A stretch of DNA of 64,000 nt from positions 1-64,000 of the forward strand of contig NZ_CADIJL010000004.1 of assembly GCF_902859695.1 (NCBI RefSeq), read 5' to 3'. Origin of the DNA: Achromobacter ruhlandii. Its GTDB lineage: Bacteria > Pseudomonadota > Gammaproteobacteria > Burkholderiales > Burkholderiaceae_B. The notes beneath the pieces were generated by a model. The model saw nothing but the letters and a program-made list of their open reading frames with translations, searched no databases and was not told the origin of the DNA. Shown here in pieces: positions 1 to 10,604 of this stretch. Within the stretch, counting starts at the first letter, position 1. The number at the start of each line of letters is the position of its first letter. The position numbers and the translations under genes were made by a program.

Positions 1-2
1 TC

Positions 3-146
3 TTCCACCTGAACCGCTTCGAGAGCATCGAGCAACTACAGGCCGGCATCCGCCAATACATCCACTACTACAATCACCACCGCATCAAGCTCAAGCTAAA
101 AGGCCTGAGCCCGGTTCAGTACCGGACCCAGGCCTTCGGACCTTAG
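3..146 (+). pseudogene. IS3-family transposase (OrfB), C-terminal end, cut by the window edge
   Basis: The last 47 codons of an open frame enter from the left edge and stop with TAG. The peptide carries the tail of the rve/DDE integrase domain of IS3-family OrfB proteins: the YIHYYNHHRI segment followed by LKLKGLSPVQYR, which ends the catalytic core after the final glutamate. An inverted-repeat end follows 10 bases after the stop, as expected for an IS element. Whether the rest of the transposase is intact cannot be seen, so this is labelled partial rather than proven broken. The group (IS150/IS51-like) is a guess from the tail motif and the terminal bases. Confidence 0.8.
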
Positions 147-155
147 CTTTTTACC

Positions 156-179
156 GTCCAACTTCTTGGGGTCAGTTCA
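156..179 (+). mobile_element. Right terminal inverted repeat of the IS3-family element
   Basis: Read on the minus strand the sequence begins TGAACTGACCCCAAGAAG, which looks like the TG-starting terminal repeats of the IS150/IS3 group. It lies just downstream of the transposase stop, so position 179 is the probable edge of the insertion. The other end and the target duplication are outside the window. Confidence 0.65.
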
Positions 180-510
180 CCGCGCGGCCTTTTTTTGCGG
201 GCAACGCAAACCTCTCCCATGCCCCCAAGGTCCAGCAGCGCCACATTTCTCGAAACCGGTAGCCCGGCGCGGGGCGCGCAGGCGGTGAGCGCGCCGTCGA
301 TGCGCCCGACGGAATCCGAAGGCAGCCGCCGCAGGCGGCAACGAGGATGAGGATGGGGAAGTCCGGAGCGAACGCTCCGGACCGCAATCGTTGGCGCGCT
401 CACCGCCTGCGCGCCCCGTGACGGGCGGCCTACGAAGCAAGCACCGCACCGACCAACAAAGAAATAATCAAGAACCCAACAGCAACTCAGCACTGACGCC
501 GCCGGACTCC
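180..510. repeat. Non-coding stretch with a 25-bp long-range inverted repeat and inner hairpins
   Basis: No convincing gene lies between the IS end and lolA. A perfect 25-bp inverted repeat sits at 271-295 and 393-417, 97 bases apart. Inside it there is a 22-base palindrome with a two-base loop at 361-382 (arms GTCCGGAGCG and CGCTCCGGAC) and a smaller GCCGCC/GGCGGC stem near 325-340. Three minus-strand frames are open here, but this is the usual by-product of GC-rich palindromes. The nested architecture resembles a repetitive extragenic element; copies elsewhere in the genome would confirm that. Confidence 0.6.
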
Positions 511-1149
511 CTACATCTTGACGACATCCACGCCCTTAGGCGCCACAAACCGAAACTCCCCATCGCCAAGCCTGGGATTGGGAACGATCCCGGAAAGATC
601 CACCCGCGTCGTCTGCCCGAACGAATCCAGCAGCTCCACCCGCACCGGCAGATTGTCCTTCATCCCGATATCGACGCGCGAAAACCCCGCATCCGCCGTG
701 CGCGGCTTCGCCCGCAGCCAATCGATGCCATCCTTGGACGGCAACGCCGACACATCGAACGACTGCTCCAACGACCCCGACCCGAACAGAATCGCCGCCG
801 GCGACGTCCCGATGGCCGCATCCACCTTGCGCTCGGTCACCTGCGCCAGATCCGGATCGAACTGGAACACCTGTTTGCCGTCGGAAATCACCAATTGCTC
901 ATAGGGCTTCTGCACCGACCACTTGAACTTGCCCGGCCGCTGGAACGAGAACACCCCCGTCTGCGCAGGCTGCGTGCGCCCCTGCGTGCTGACGGTGTAC
1001 TGCGAAAAAGAGCCAGTCGCCGCCGTCACCGTGCTCACGAACGCGCGCAACTGCTCCTGCGCCGTGGCGGCCACGGCCGCGGTCGGCGCCAACGCCGGGG
1101 CCATGCACAGGGCCAGGCCGGCGGCCAGGCCACGAAACGTCTTCATCAT
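511..1149 (-). CDS. lolA: Outer-membrane lipoprotein carrier protein LolA
   Basis: LolA is the periplasmic chaperone that takes mature lipoproteins from the LolCDE transporter and hands them to LolB at the outer membrane. The 212-aa protein has a Sec signal peptide (Lys3, Arg6, hydrophobic to about residue 27, cut near AVAA). It then has the LolA fold pattern, including the GxFSFxRPGKFKW segment near residues 66-78 and the [15 protein letters not shown] strand. The length is normal for the family. The start codon overlaps the ftsK stop by 4 bases, and GAGG lies just upstream, so it is probably co-transcribed with ftsK, the usual order in betaproteobacteria. A second ATG directly follows the first; either could be used. 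Confidence 0.95.
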   Translation of the reverse strand: MMKTFRGLAAGLALCMAPALAPTAAVAATAQEQLRAFVSTVTAATGSFSQYTVSTQGRTQPAQTGVFSFQRPGKFKWSVQKPYEQLVISDGKQVFQFDPDLAQVTERKVDAAIGTSPAAILFGSGSLEQSFDVSALPSKDGIDWLRAKPRTADAGFSRVDIGMKDNLPVRVELLDSFGQTTRVDLSGIVPNPRLGDGEFRFVAPKGVDVVKM

Positions 1150-3533
1150 GCTTCCTCTCGAGCGGCGGCGGGCACCAGGATCTCCCGGTTGCCATTGGAC
1201 TGCATCGCCGACACGATACCCGATTGCTCCATCTGTTCCAGTAACCGCGCCGCACGGTTGTAACCAATGCGCAGATGGCGCTGCACCAGCGAGATCGAGG
1301 CGCGGCGATGCTTGAGCACCACCTCGCAGGCCTGGTCGTACATCGGGTCCGACTCGGCGTCGCCGCCGATGCCGGTGACGCTGCTGGCGCCTTCGCCGCC
1401 GTCACCGTCCAGCCCGCCTTCCAGCAGGCCCTCGACATAATTCGGCTCGCCCTGCGCCTTCAGGCTTTCGACCACGCGGTGCACTTCGTCGTCGCTGACG
1501 AAGGCGCCGTGCACACGCACCGGCAGACCGGTGCCCGGGGGCATGTAGAGCATGTCGCCCTGGCCCAGCAGGGTCTCCGCGCCCATCTGGTCGAGAATGG
1601 TGCGCGAGTCGATCTTGGACGACACCTGGAACGCGATGCGGGTCGGAATGTTGGCCTTGATCAGGCCTGTGATGACATCCACGCTGGGACGCTGCGTCGC
1701 CAGGATCAGGTGGATGCCGGCCGCGCGCGCCTTCTGCGCCAGGCGGGCGATCAGTTCTTCGATCTTCTTGCCGACCACCATCATCAGGTCGGCCAGCTCG
1801 TCGATGACCACCACGATGGTGGGCAGCGGCGACAGCGGCTCGGGCTGGTCGGGCGTCAGCGAGAACGGGTTCGGGATCGGCTCCTCGCGCTTGATGGCGT
1901 CGCGGATCTTGGTGTTGTAGCCGGCCAGGTTGCGCACGCCCATCTTGCTCATCAGGCGGTAGCGCTTTTCCATCTCGCCCACGCACCAGTTCAGCGCGTT
2001 GGCGGCATGGCGCATGTCCGTGACCACCGGCGCCAGCAGGTGCGGAATGCCTTCGTAGACGCTCATTTCGAGCATCTTCGGATCGATCAGGATCAGGCGC
2101 GTGTGCGAGGCGTCGGCCTTGTACAGTAGCGACAGGATCATGGCGTTGATCCCGACCGACTTGCCCGACCCGGTGGTGCCCGCCACCAGCAGGTGCGGCA
2201 TCTTGGCCAGGTCGGCCACCACCGGATTGCCGGCAATGTCCTTGCCCAGCGCCATGGTCACCACAGAATGGCTGGCGTGGTAGGTCTGCGAGCCCAGGAT
2301 CTCGGACAGCTTGACCACCTGGCGCCGCGGGTTGGGCAATTCCAGGCCCATCAGGTTCTTGCCGGGAATGGTTTCCACCACCCGGATGCTGACCAGGCTG
2401 AGCGCGCGCGCCAGGTCCTTGGCCAGATTGACGATCTGGCTGCCCTTGACGCCGGTGGCCGGCTCGATTTCATAACGCGTGATGACCGGACCGGCCTGCG
2501 CCGCCACCACGGTGACGGACACGCCGAAGTCGGCCAGCTTCTTTTCGATCAGTCGCGAAGTGAACTCGATGGTCTCGGCCGACACGGTTTCCTGGTTGGC
2601 CAGCGGCGGATCCAGCAGGCTGATGGCCGGCAGGTCGCCCTCGCCGCCCGGCGGCGGCGCGAAGAACAGCGACTGCTGCTTTTCCTTCTCGACGCGCTCG
2701 GACTTGGGCACCACGGTGATCGCCGGCTCGATACGCACCGGCTGTTCATGCACCAGTTTTTCCTGCTTGGCCACCACCTGCTCGGTGCGCACGGCCTTGG
2801 CCACTTCGCCGACCTTGCGGTCTTCGCGCGCGGCGTAGGAATTGCGCACCCGGCGCACCAGGCCTTCGATCCAGCTGCCGACGCGCTCTGCCACGGTCAG
2901 CCACGAGAACGAGAAGAACAGGCTCAGGCCGATCGCCAGCATCACCAAAAAGGCCAGGGTGCTGCCGGTGAAGCCGATGCTGCGGCCCATCAGGTCGGCC
3001 AGGGTGTGGCCGATGACGCCGCCAGCGCCGCTGGCGCTTTCCGAGGCGCCCGGCAGGTGGGTACCGCGGCTGGCCAGGCGCAGGGCTTCCATGCCCAGCG
3101 AGCCGACCAGCAGCAGGAAGAAACCGATGCCCTCTTCCCAGTGGACCCGAGGCAACACCTCAGGCTGCTTACCATTGGTAACACGAAGATGGCTGGCAAG
3201 GCGGCGGTAACCCGCCCGCACGCGGTGCAGCAGCAGGATCACCCACCACCAGGCGGAGAAACCGAACAGGTACAGCAGGATGTCCGCCAGGTAGGCGCCC
3301 AGGGTCCCGCCCTTGTTGTGGATGACGCCGGCGGGGACGGAATGCGACCAGCCCGGGTCGGCGGCGCTCCAGGTGGCCAGCACCAGGGTGAGCCAGGCCG
3401 CCAGGGCGGCGAAGAGGATCCAGCGGGCTTCGCGCAGCAACGCGGAGATACGCGTCTGCAGTGGCGAGGGCCCGTTGCGGGTGTTGCGCGAAGCGCGCGG
3501 AGAAGCAGTCGAGATACGCGGCATGCGGCTCAT
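1146..3533 (-). CDS. ftsK: DNA translocase FtsK
   Basis: FtsK is the septum-anchored ATPase that pumps DNA toward the XerCD/dif site during chromosome segregation. The 795-aa protein has four predicted membrane helices in its first ~215 residues. A charged linker of roughly 100 residues follows, then the RecA-like motor with Walker A GTTGSGKS at 452-459 and the [13 protein letters not shown]alker B region. The C-terminal gamma winged helix, ending about ten residues before the terminus, reads KOPS sites (segment [20 protein letters not shown]). The linker is short compared with E. coli FtsK, as is common in Bordetella-type proteins. The gene is divergent from trxB, only 33 bases away. Confidence 0.96.
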   Translation of the reverse strand: MSRMPRISTASPRASRNTRNGPSPLQTRISALLREARWILFAALAAWLTLVLATWSAADPGWSHSVPAGVIHNKGGTLGAYLADILLYLFGFSAWWWVILLLHRVRAGYRRLASHLRVTNGKQPEVLPRVHWEEGIGFFLLLVGSLGMEALRLASRGTHLPGASESASGAGGVIGHTLADLMGRSIGFTGSTLAFLVMLAIGLSLFFSFSWLTVAERVGSWIEGLVRRVRNSYAAREDRKVGEVAKAVRTEQVVAKQEKLVHEQPVRIEPAITVVPKSERVEKEKQQSLFFAPPPGGEGDLPAISLLDPPLANQETVSAETIEFTSRLIEKKLADFGVSVTVVAAQAGPVITRYEIEPATGVKGSQIVNLAKDLARALSLVSIRVVETIPGKNLMGLELPNPRRQVVKLSEILGSQTYHASHSVVTMALGKDIAGNPVVADLAKMPHLLVAGTTGSGKSVGINAMILSLLYKADASHTRLILIDPKMLEMSVYEGIPHLLAPVVTDMRHAANALNWCVGEMEKRYRLMSKMGVRNLAGYNTKIRDAIKREEPIPNPFSLTPDQPEPLSPLPTIVVVIDELADLMMVVGKKIEELIARLAQKARAAGIHLILATQRPSVDVITGLIKANIPTRIAFQVSSKIDSRTILDQMGAETLLGQGDMLYMPPGTGLPVRVHGAFVSDDEVHRVVESLKAQGEPNYVEGLLEGGLDGDGGEGASSVTGIGGDAESDPMYDQACEVVLKHRRASISLVQRHLRIGYNRAARLLEQMEQSGIVSAMQSNGNREILVPAAAREEA

Positions 3534-3539
3534 TATAAT
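3534..3539 (+). promoter_or_regulatory. Candidate -10 (TATAAT) for trxB in the ftsK-trxB gap
   Basis: A perfect TATAAT abuts the ftsK start codon and lies 27 bases before the trxB start. It is nearly self-complementary, so it could serve either direction. No good -35 is visible 16-18 bases upstream, inside ftsK, so this is tentative. Confidence 0.35.
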
Positions 3540-3554
3540 TGGGCGTTAACCTAA

Positions 3555-5195
<1,641 letters not shown>

Positions 5196-5199
<4 letters not shown>

Positions 5200-5525
5200 A
5201 GTGGCTCTACCTGGGCATCGCCATCGTCGCCGAGATCTTCGCCACCAGCGCCCTGAAAAGCTCCGACGGCTTTTCGCGGCTGGCGCCCTCGGTGGTGACG
5301 GTGTTCGGCTACATGATCTCGTTCTACTTCCTGTCGCTGACGCTGCGCGAGGTGCCGGTCGGCATCGCCTACGCCATCTGGTCGGGCGTGGGCATTGTGC
5401 TGATCTCCATCGTGGGCGCGCTGTTCTTCAAGCAGCACCTGGACACCCCGGCGCTGATCGGCATCGGCCTGATCATCGCCGGCGTGGTGGTCATGAACGT
5501 CTTCTCGAAGTCCGTGTCGCACTGA
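5196..5525 (+). CDS. Small multidrug resistance (SMR) transporter, EmrE-like
   Basis: A 109-aa, four-helix inner-membrane protein of the EmrE/QacE type, which exports lipophilic cations in exchange for protons as an antiparallel dimer. The essential proton/substrate glutamate is present as Glu13. The family-defining stretch [16 protein letters not shown] is nearly identical to EmrE, so it belongs with drug exporters more than with guanidinium exporters (Gdx/SugE), which differ there. It overlaps the Smr gene by 4 bases. A GC-rich hairpin follows in the convergent gap. Confidence 0.9.
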
Positions 5526-5530
5526 GCCGT

Positions 5531-5548
5531 CCCGGGCGCAAGCCCGGG
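5531..5548. terminator. GC hairpin between convergent genes, possible terminator
   Basis: A 7-bp perfect stem (CCCGGGC/GCCCGGG) with a GCAA loop lies in the 67-base gap between the EmrE-like gene and the oppositely oriented symporter gene. It has no T-run, so it may be a weak or factor-assisted terminator. Confidence 0.4.
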
Positions 5549-5592
5549 GCCGCCCCTCCTGCTGGTCAGGGCCGCCCTTTCCCCCATCCGCC

Positions 5593-7686
5593 TCAGGCCG
5601 TGCCGTTCTCCGCCGGCGGCTTCGGCGCGCCCGGATGGCGCAGGTAGCCCACCAGCGCCAGCGTGGCGCGGTCGGGCGGCGGCGTCAGCAGCGACACCAC
5701 GACGATCGTCAGGAACGCCACCGGCGCGCCGAACACGCCGGCCGCGATCGGCTGGATGCCCCACCACAGGTCCACCGGCTGGGTCCGCGAGATCCCCAGC
5801 ACCCACTCGCGCAGCCACGGATGCGTGTGCGTCATGTAGGCGAAGGTCGCCAGCAGGCCCGCCGCCATGCCGAGCGTGGCGCCCCATTTGTTGGCGCGGC
5901 GCCAGAACACGCCCATCACCAGCGCCGGGAAGAACGACGAGGCCGCGAACGAGAACGCCGCCGACACCATGAAGAGAATATCCGCCGGCTTGCGCGCCGC
6001 CACCCAGGCCGCGCCGAACGCCACCACCAGCAGGAGGATCTTGGACACCATCACCCGCCGCGCCGCCGACATGCGCGGCGACACCATCCGGTACCACATG
6101 TCGTGCGACAGCGAATTGGACAGGGTCAGCAGCAGGCCATCGGCGGTCGACAGCGCGGCCGCCAGGCCGCCCGCCGCCACCAGCCCGGAAATCACATAGG
6201 GCAGCCCGCCGATTTCGGGCATGGCCAGCACCACCACATCCGCGCCAATGCTGATCTCGCTGAGCTGCACCACGCCATCGCGGTTGATGTCGGTGACGTC
6301 CAGCAGGTTGCTGTCGACCGCGCTCCAGGCGTGGACCCAGTTCGGCAGGCTGAGGAAATTCGACCCCACCACCTGCGTATAGACCTCGTACTTCACCAGC
6401 AACGCCAGCGCTGGCGCCATGAAATACAGCAGCAGGATGAACAATAGCGACCAGCACACCGACCGGCGCGCCTCGATCACCGACGAGGTGGTGTACGACC
6501 GCATCAGGATGTGCGGCATGCCCGCCGTGCCCAGCATCAGGCACAGCACCAGCGCCAGGAAATTGATGCGCATGTTGCGCCGTTCCTCCGGATCGGAGGA
6601 CGGGAACGGTTCGGCATGGGGGGTCAGCGGGGCCGCGCGCGCCTCGAAGGTGGCCTTGGCCTGCGACCAGGCAACGCGGGCCTCTTCCACCGTGGGCGGA
6701 AACGCCGCCAGTTCGCGCTCGACCGAGCGGATCTCGACCATCGGCGCGTCACTGGCGTTGAGCTGCGCCAGGCGGCTGCGCAGCTTGTCCTTTTCCAGCG
6801 CCCAGGATTCCGGCAGGTCGCGCACCCGCTGCGCCATCTCGTCGGCCCGTTCCTGCCACAGGCGGCGCACCTCGATCTCGGCCGGATCGTTCTTCAGGTA
6901 GACCTCTTTTTCCGTCACCTCCTGCAGCACCACGCCGGCCGACAGTTGCGGCACCGGCATGTCGGTGTGCTTGATCGACAGCCACACCACCGGCACCAGG
7001 TAGGCGATGACCAGGATGATGTACTGCCCCACCTGGGTCCAGGTGACGGCGCGCATGCCGCCCAGGAACGAACAGACCAGCATGCCGCCCAGCGCCACGA
7101 AGATGCCCAGCTCGAACGAAATGCCGGTCATGCGCGTGGTGATGATGCCCACGCCGTAGATCTGCGCCACGAGATAGGTGAACGAACAGAGGATGGCGCA
7201 GGCCACGCCCGCCAGCCGCGGCAGGTTGCCGCCATAGCGCGCGCCCATGAAATCGGGAATGGTGTATTGGCCGAAACGGCGCAGATAAGGCGCGAGCAGC
7301 ATCGCCACCAGCACATAGCCGCCCGTCCAGCCCATGATGTAGGCCAACCCGCCATAGCCGGTCAGGTAGAGCGTGCCGGCGACGCCGATGAACGAGGCCA
7401 CCGACATCCAGTCGGCCGCGGTCGCCATGCCGTTGTAGATGGCCGGCACCCGCCGGCCGGCGACGTAGTATTCAACCTGATCGGAGGTGCGGCAGACAAT
7501 ACCGATGCCCGCGTACAGGCTCACGGTCACCAGCAGGAACACATAGCCGATCCAGTTGCGCGGCAGGCCCAGGATCTCGGCCAGCGCCATCAGCAGAATC
7601 ATCAGTGCGAAGCCGGCCGTATACAGCACGTAGATACGGCGCAGCCGGATCCGGAATTCCTGCGGGGTGTCTCCGCCGAACGGCAT
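5593..7686 (-). CDS. Sodium:solute symporter, large VC_2705-type subunit with EF-hand-like loop
   Basis: A 697-aa inner-membrane protein of the SSS family (ActP/PutP relatives; long 'VC_2705' subfamily), which couples Na+ influx to uptake of a small organic acid. The substrate is not known. Conserved family segments include ADWMSVASFIG at 91-101 and the TADGLL stretch late in the protein. A hydrophilic, helix-rich insertion of about 130 residues (238-372) interrupts the membrane core. A perfect EF-hand loop pattern, DINRDGVVQLSE, lies at 466-477. The start is set by a one-base overlap (TGATG) with the small subunit; the longer upstream reading has no support. Confidence 0.88.
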   Translation of the reverse strand: MPFGGDTPQEFRIRLRRIYVLYTAGFALMILLMALAEILGLPRNWIGYVFLLVTVSLYAGIGIVCRTSDQVEYYVAGRRVPAIYNGMATAADWMSVASFIGVAGTLYLTGYGGLAYIMGWTGGYVLVAMLLAPYLRRFGQYTIPDFMGARYGGNLPRLAGVACAILCSFTYLVAQIYGVGIITTRMTGISFELGIFVALGGMLVCSFLGGMRAVTWTQVGQYIILVIAYLVPVVWLSIKHTDMPVPQLSAGVVLQEVTEKEVYLKNDPAEIEVRRLWQERADEMAQRVRDLPESWALEKDKLRSRLAQLNASDAPMVEIRSVERELAAFPPTVEEARVAWSQAKATFEARAAPLTPHAEPFPSSDPEERRNMRINFLALVLCLMLGTAGMPHILMRSYTTSSVIEARRSVCWSLLFILLLYFMAPALALLVKYEVYTQVVGSNFLSLPNWVHAWSAVDSNLLDVTDINRDGVVQLSEISIGADVVVLAMPEIGGLPYVISGLVAAGGLAAALSTADGLLLTLSNSLSHDMWYRMVSPRMSAARRVMVSKILLLVVAFGAAWVAARKPADILFMVSAAFSFAASSFFPALVMGVFWRRANKWGATLGMAAGLLATFAYMTHTHPWLREWVLGISRTQPVDLWWGIQPIAAGVFGAPVAFLTIVVVSLLTPPPDRATLALVGYLRHPGAPKPPAENGTA

Positions 7687-7961
7687 CAGCGGCTCTCCTT
7701 GGCCTCGTCCCCGCGTTGGTCGGCGCGGTTCATGATCCGGGCGTAGATGCAGATGATGACGAGGTAGGCCAAAGGCGCGCCATAGGCCGCCATCCAGAAC
7801 GAGAAGGGCCAGCCGATGAAGTCGAACGACAGGTCGCGGGCGAAATAGGATGGAATGAATGTCAGCGCCGCCCACACGACCGCCAGCACGACGATCAGGC
7901 GCACATTGCGGCGCCAATAGCGGGAGGGGATGGGCTCGGGGGAAACGCGGGATTCCGGCAT
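7686..7961 (-). CDS. DUF4212 small symporter subunit
   Basis: A 91-aa protein with two predicted membrane helices (about 18-40 and 50-77) and charged ends. Proteins of this kind (DUF4212, 'Na_symport_sm') are found directly upstream of the long VC_2705-type symporter and are believed to be its partner. Here the stop overlaps the symporter start by one base, so the two are translationally coupled. Motifs typical of the family are visible: a YWRRN near 15-19 followed by the first helix, and WPFSFWMAAYGAP in the second. Confidence 0.88.
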   Translation of the reverse strand: MPESRVSPEPIPSRYWRRNVRLIVVLAVVWAALTFIPSYFARDLSFDFIGWPFSFWMAAYGAPLAYLVIICIYARIMNRADQRGDEAKESR

Positions 7962-8431
7962 AGCTGGCGTGAGCGAAACCTGAGGAATATCGCGAAACGC
8001 GGCGCTTGAAAACCCTGGCTGGATGAAATGCGGGCTTTTTATGCGACAACGGCCGGCACTGCCTGGTGCCAGCCGTTGTGCGTTTTGCTTTTCTTGAGTA
8101 CTGCTACTTTTTTATGTACCGGTGCCGCCGGTAATTGCCCATGCAGGGCTTTGTCTCCTCACCTGCATGGGAAGAGATTCTGCACCAGATGCGGGAATGT
8201 CACACTAGGGGAATGCCCTAATTCGGCGCATTCATTTACATATTCCATGCACCACAGTAGTGCATTTTGGCGTCTCCGTTCTAAATATTGGGATTTTTTC
8301 CACCCAAGCCCGCGTTCCGGAAGCTGCCGGCGGCCCCGATTTTGAGCCTGCCTCAACTCCCCGCCGCGCCGCCCGCTTCCGGGCACCCGCGCCGCGCCAT
8401 CGCGGCGCATGCGTAGACCGGATGATGACAG
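7962..8431. other. Regulatory gap with several inverted repeats, no gene seen
   Basis: This gap separates the divergent symporter unit and kdp operon. It holds a nested stem near 8045-8077 (CAACGGC/GCCGTTG outside GGCAC/GTGCC). There is also a perfect 10-bp inverted repeat CCCATGCAGG/CCTGCATGGG at 8138-8147 and 8162-8171, and an NtrC-like dyad TGCACCA-N3-TAGTGCA at 8248-8264. The centre is more AT-rich than the flanking genes. Short open frames here have no RBS or recognisable content. Confidence 0.5.
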
Positions 8432-8485
8432 CGCGTCTTTACGTTCCGTTTACACCCCCCCGCCAAAGCTATACCCCGTTTTTAC
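8432..8485 (+). promoter_or_regulatory. kdp promoter region with T-rich KdpE-type sites
   Basis: Two T-rich half-sites 11 bases apart (TTTACG at 8438-8443 and TTTACA at 8449-8454, the latter followed by a run of C) resemble the TTTACACCCC region of the E. coli kdp promoter, where KdpE binds. GTTTAC at 8448-8453 and TATACC at 8470-8475 are separated by 16 bases and fit as -35 and -10. A further GTTTTTAC follows at 8478-8485. The upstream half-site begins CGCG-TC-TTTACG, which recurs near 17.19 and 18.06 kb. The assignment to KdpE is inferred from position and resemblance. Confidence 0.55.
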
Positions 8486-8601
8486 CCCCCGCTCCGTAAC
8501 CTGCCGATGTCCTGATTGGTCACTTCGCCCGCGCGGTCCGCATCCCCTTTTGCCGCCCGGGCCCGTCGTTCGAAGGGAGCGCCGCTCCCGGGAGGAAAAA
8601 C

Positions 8602-8700
8602 GTGGATGCCATCTATATCGCGATCTTCGCCGTCATGGCCGGGCTGACCTACGCCCTGGTCTCGTTCTGCGAAGCCTTGTCCTCGGGAGAGCAACCATGA
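8602..8700 (+). CDS. Small hydrophobic protein upstream of kdpF
   Basis: A 32-codon frame starting at GTG and preceded by a strong GGAGG six bases upstream encodes a mostly hydrophobic peptide with one predicted membrane helix (about residues 4-26). Its stop overlaps the kdpF start in an ATGA, so it is coupled to the Kdp complex genes. A short membrane ORF in front of kdpF is, to my recollection, common in beta- and gammaproteobacteria, but I know of no assigned function. It could be a second small lipid-like subunit of the KdpFABC complex or a leader that couples translation. Confidence 0.7.
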   Translation: MDAIYIAIFAVMAGLTYALVSFCEALSSGEQP

Positions 8701-8786
8701 GCTGGCTCTACTGGCTGAGCGGCATCACGTCCGCGCTGCTGTTCGTGTACCTGCTGGTCGCGCTGTTCAAACCGGAGAAGTTCTGA
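8697..8786 (+). CDS. kdpF: K+-transporting ATPase subunit KdpF
   Basis: A 29-aa single-helix peptide ending KPEKF, the typical tail of KdpF. KdpF stabilises the KdpFABC complex in the inner membrane, acting like a lipid. It overlaps the upstream small ORF by 4 bases and kdpA by one base (TGATG). Length and position match KdpF of other proteobacteria. Confidence 0.92.
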   Translation: MSWLYWLSGITSALLFVYLLVALFKPEKF

Positions 8787-10582
8787 TGACTGCCGAATTC
8801 ATCGGACTGCTGGTCGTGTACCTGGCGGTCCTGCTCGCGATCGCGCCCTTTCTCGGGCGCTATATCCGCGTCGCCATGGAAAACGGGCAATCCCGGCTGA
8901 CCGCCTGGGGCCGCCCGCTGGAACGTGGCATCTACCGGCTGGCGGGCATCGACCCGCAGGCCGAAATGGGCTGGAAGCGCTATGCGCTGGCCGTGCTCGC
9001 CTTCAACATCCTGGGCATCGTGGCGGTCTACGCGCTGCAACGCCTGCAGGGCCTGCTGCCGCTGAACCCGGCCGGCATGGGCGCTGTCTCGCCCGATTCC
9101 TCGCTCAACACCGCCATCAGCTTCGTCACCAACACCAACTGGCAGGGCTACGGCGGCGAATCGACGATGAGCTACCTGACGCAGATGCTGGCGCTGACGG
9201 TGCAGAACTTCGTCTCGGCCGCCACCGGCATCGCGGTGCTGTTCGCGCTGATCCGCGGGCTGGCGCGCCATTGCTCGGCGACGGTGGGCAACTTCTGGGC
9301 CGACATGGTGCGCAGCACGTTGTACGTGCTGCTGCCCCTGTCCCTGGTGCTGGCGCTGGCGCTGGTGAGCCAGGGCGTGATCCAGAACGTCAGCCCCTAC
9401 CAGGACGTGCAGACGGTCGAAGCCCTGCACTATGACCAACCGCGCGTGGACGCCCAGGGTCAGCCGGTGCTCGATGCCAAGGGCCAGCCCGTGACCGACC
9501 CCGCGGTCACCCAGACGCAGACGCTGGCCATGGGCCCGGTCGCCTCGCAGGAAGCGATCAAGATGCTGGGCACCAACGGCGGCGGCTTCTTCAACGCCAA
9601 CTCCGCGCATCCCTATGAAAACCCGACGGCCCTGTCGAACTTCCTGGAGATGCTGGCGATCCTGGCAATCCCGGCGGCGCTGTGCTTCAGCTTCGGCGAA
9701 ATGGTCGGCAACCGGCGCCAGGGCATCGCCATTCTGGCGGCCATGACGCTGCTGTTCGCCGTGTTCGCCTTGAGCACCGCCTATTTCGAGCAGCAGCCCA
9801 ATCCGATGACCGCCCAGACCGGCGTCGACAGCGCCATGAGCGCGCTCTCGCCGGGCGGCAACATGGAAGGCAAGGAGACCCGCTTCGGCATCGCCGCCAC
9901 CTCGCTGTTCGCCACCATCACCACGGCGGCCTCCTGCGGCGCGGTCAACGGCATGCACGATTCGCTCAGCGCCATGGGCGGACTGTCGCCAATGCTGCTG
10001 ATGCAGCTGGGCGAAGTGGTCTACGGCGGGGTCGGCTCCGGCCTCTACGGCATGCTGGCGTTCGCCATCCTCGGCGTCTTCATCGCCGGGCTGATGATCG
10101 GCCGCACCCCCGAGTACCTGGGCAAGAAGATCGAGGCCTACGACATGAAGATGGTCTCTATCGTCATCCTGGCGACGCCGCTGCTGGTGCTCGGCGGCAC
10201 CGCGCTGGCGGTGTCGGTGACGGCCGGCCAGGCCGGCGTGCTGAACCCAGGCATCCACGGCTTCTCCGAGATCCTGTACGGACTGTCCTCGGCCGCCAAC
10301 AACAACGGCAGCGCCTTCGCCGGCCTGTCCGCCAACACGCCCTTCTACAACGTGCTGCTGGGCATCGCCATGTGGTTCGGCCGCTTCGCCATCATCGTCG
10401 CGGTGCTGGCGATGGCCGGCTCGCTGGCGGCCAAGCGCCGCCTGCCCGCCGGGCCCGGCAGCATGCCGACCACCGGTCCCCTCTTCGTGGTGCTGCTGAT
10501 CGGCGCGGTGCTGCTGGTGGGCGCCCTGACTTATGTGCCCGCGCTGGCCCTGGGCCCGGTCGCGGAACACCTGCAACCCTGA
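8786..10582 (+). CDS. kdpA: K+-transporting ATPase subunit KdpA
   Basis: KdpA is the K+-selective channel-like subunit of the KdpFABC P-type pump, related to SKT-family transporters. The 598-aa protein has about ten membrane helices and the repeated selectivity-filter segments, for example [29 protein letters not shown] and the [10 protein letters not shown] loop late in the sequence. Length is normal for the betaproteobacterial form. It follows kdpF with a one-base overlap and is 22 bases from kdpB. Confidence 0.97.
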   Translation: MTAEFIGLLVVYLAVLLAIAPFLGRYIRVAMENGQSRLTAWGRPLERGIYRLAGIDPQAEMGWKRYALAVLAFNILGIVAVYALQRLQGLLPLNPAGMGAVSPDSSLNTAISFVTNTNWQGYGGESTMSYLTQMLALTVQNFVSAATGIAVLFALIRGLARHCSATVGNFWADMVRSTLYVLLPLSLVLALALVSQGVIQNVSPYQDVQTVEALHYDQPRVDAQGQPVLDAKGQPVTDPAVTQTQTLAMGPVASQEAIKMLGTNGGGFFNANSAHPYENPTALSNFLEMLAILAIPAALCFSFGEMVGNRRQGIAILAAMTLLFAVFALSTAYFEQQPNPMTAQTGVDSAMSALSPGGNMEGKETRFGIAATSLFATITTAASCGAVNGMHDSLSAMGGLSPMLLMQLGEVVYGGVGSGLYGMLAFAILGVFIAGLMIGRTPEYLGKKIEAYDMKMVSIVILATPLLVLGGTALAVSVTAGQAGVLNPGIHGFSEILYGLSSAANNNGSAFAGLSANTPFYNVLLGIAMWFGRFAIIVAVLAMAGSLAAKRRLPAGPGSMPTTGPLFVVLLIGAVLLVGALTYVPALALGPVAEHLQP

Positions 10583-10604
10583 ATGCAACAGGCTAGGAAA
10601 GAAA

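Noticed and set aside
143-493. Three minus-strand open frames between the IS end and lolA
   Set aside because: They run through the IS terminus and through nested palindromes, lack an RBS and have compositions expected of GC-rich non-coding DNA.
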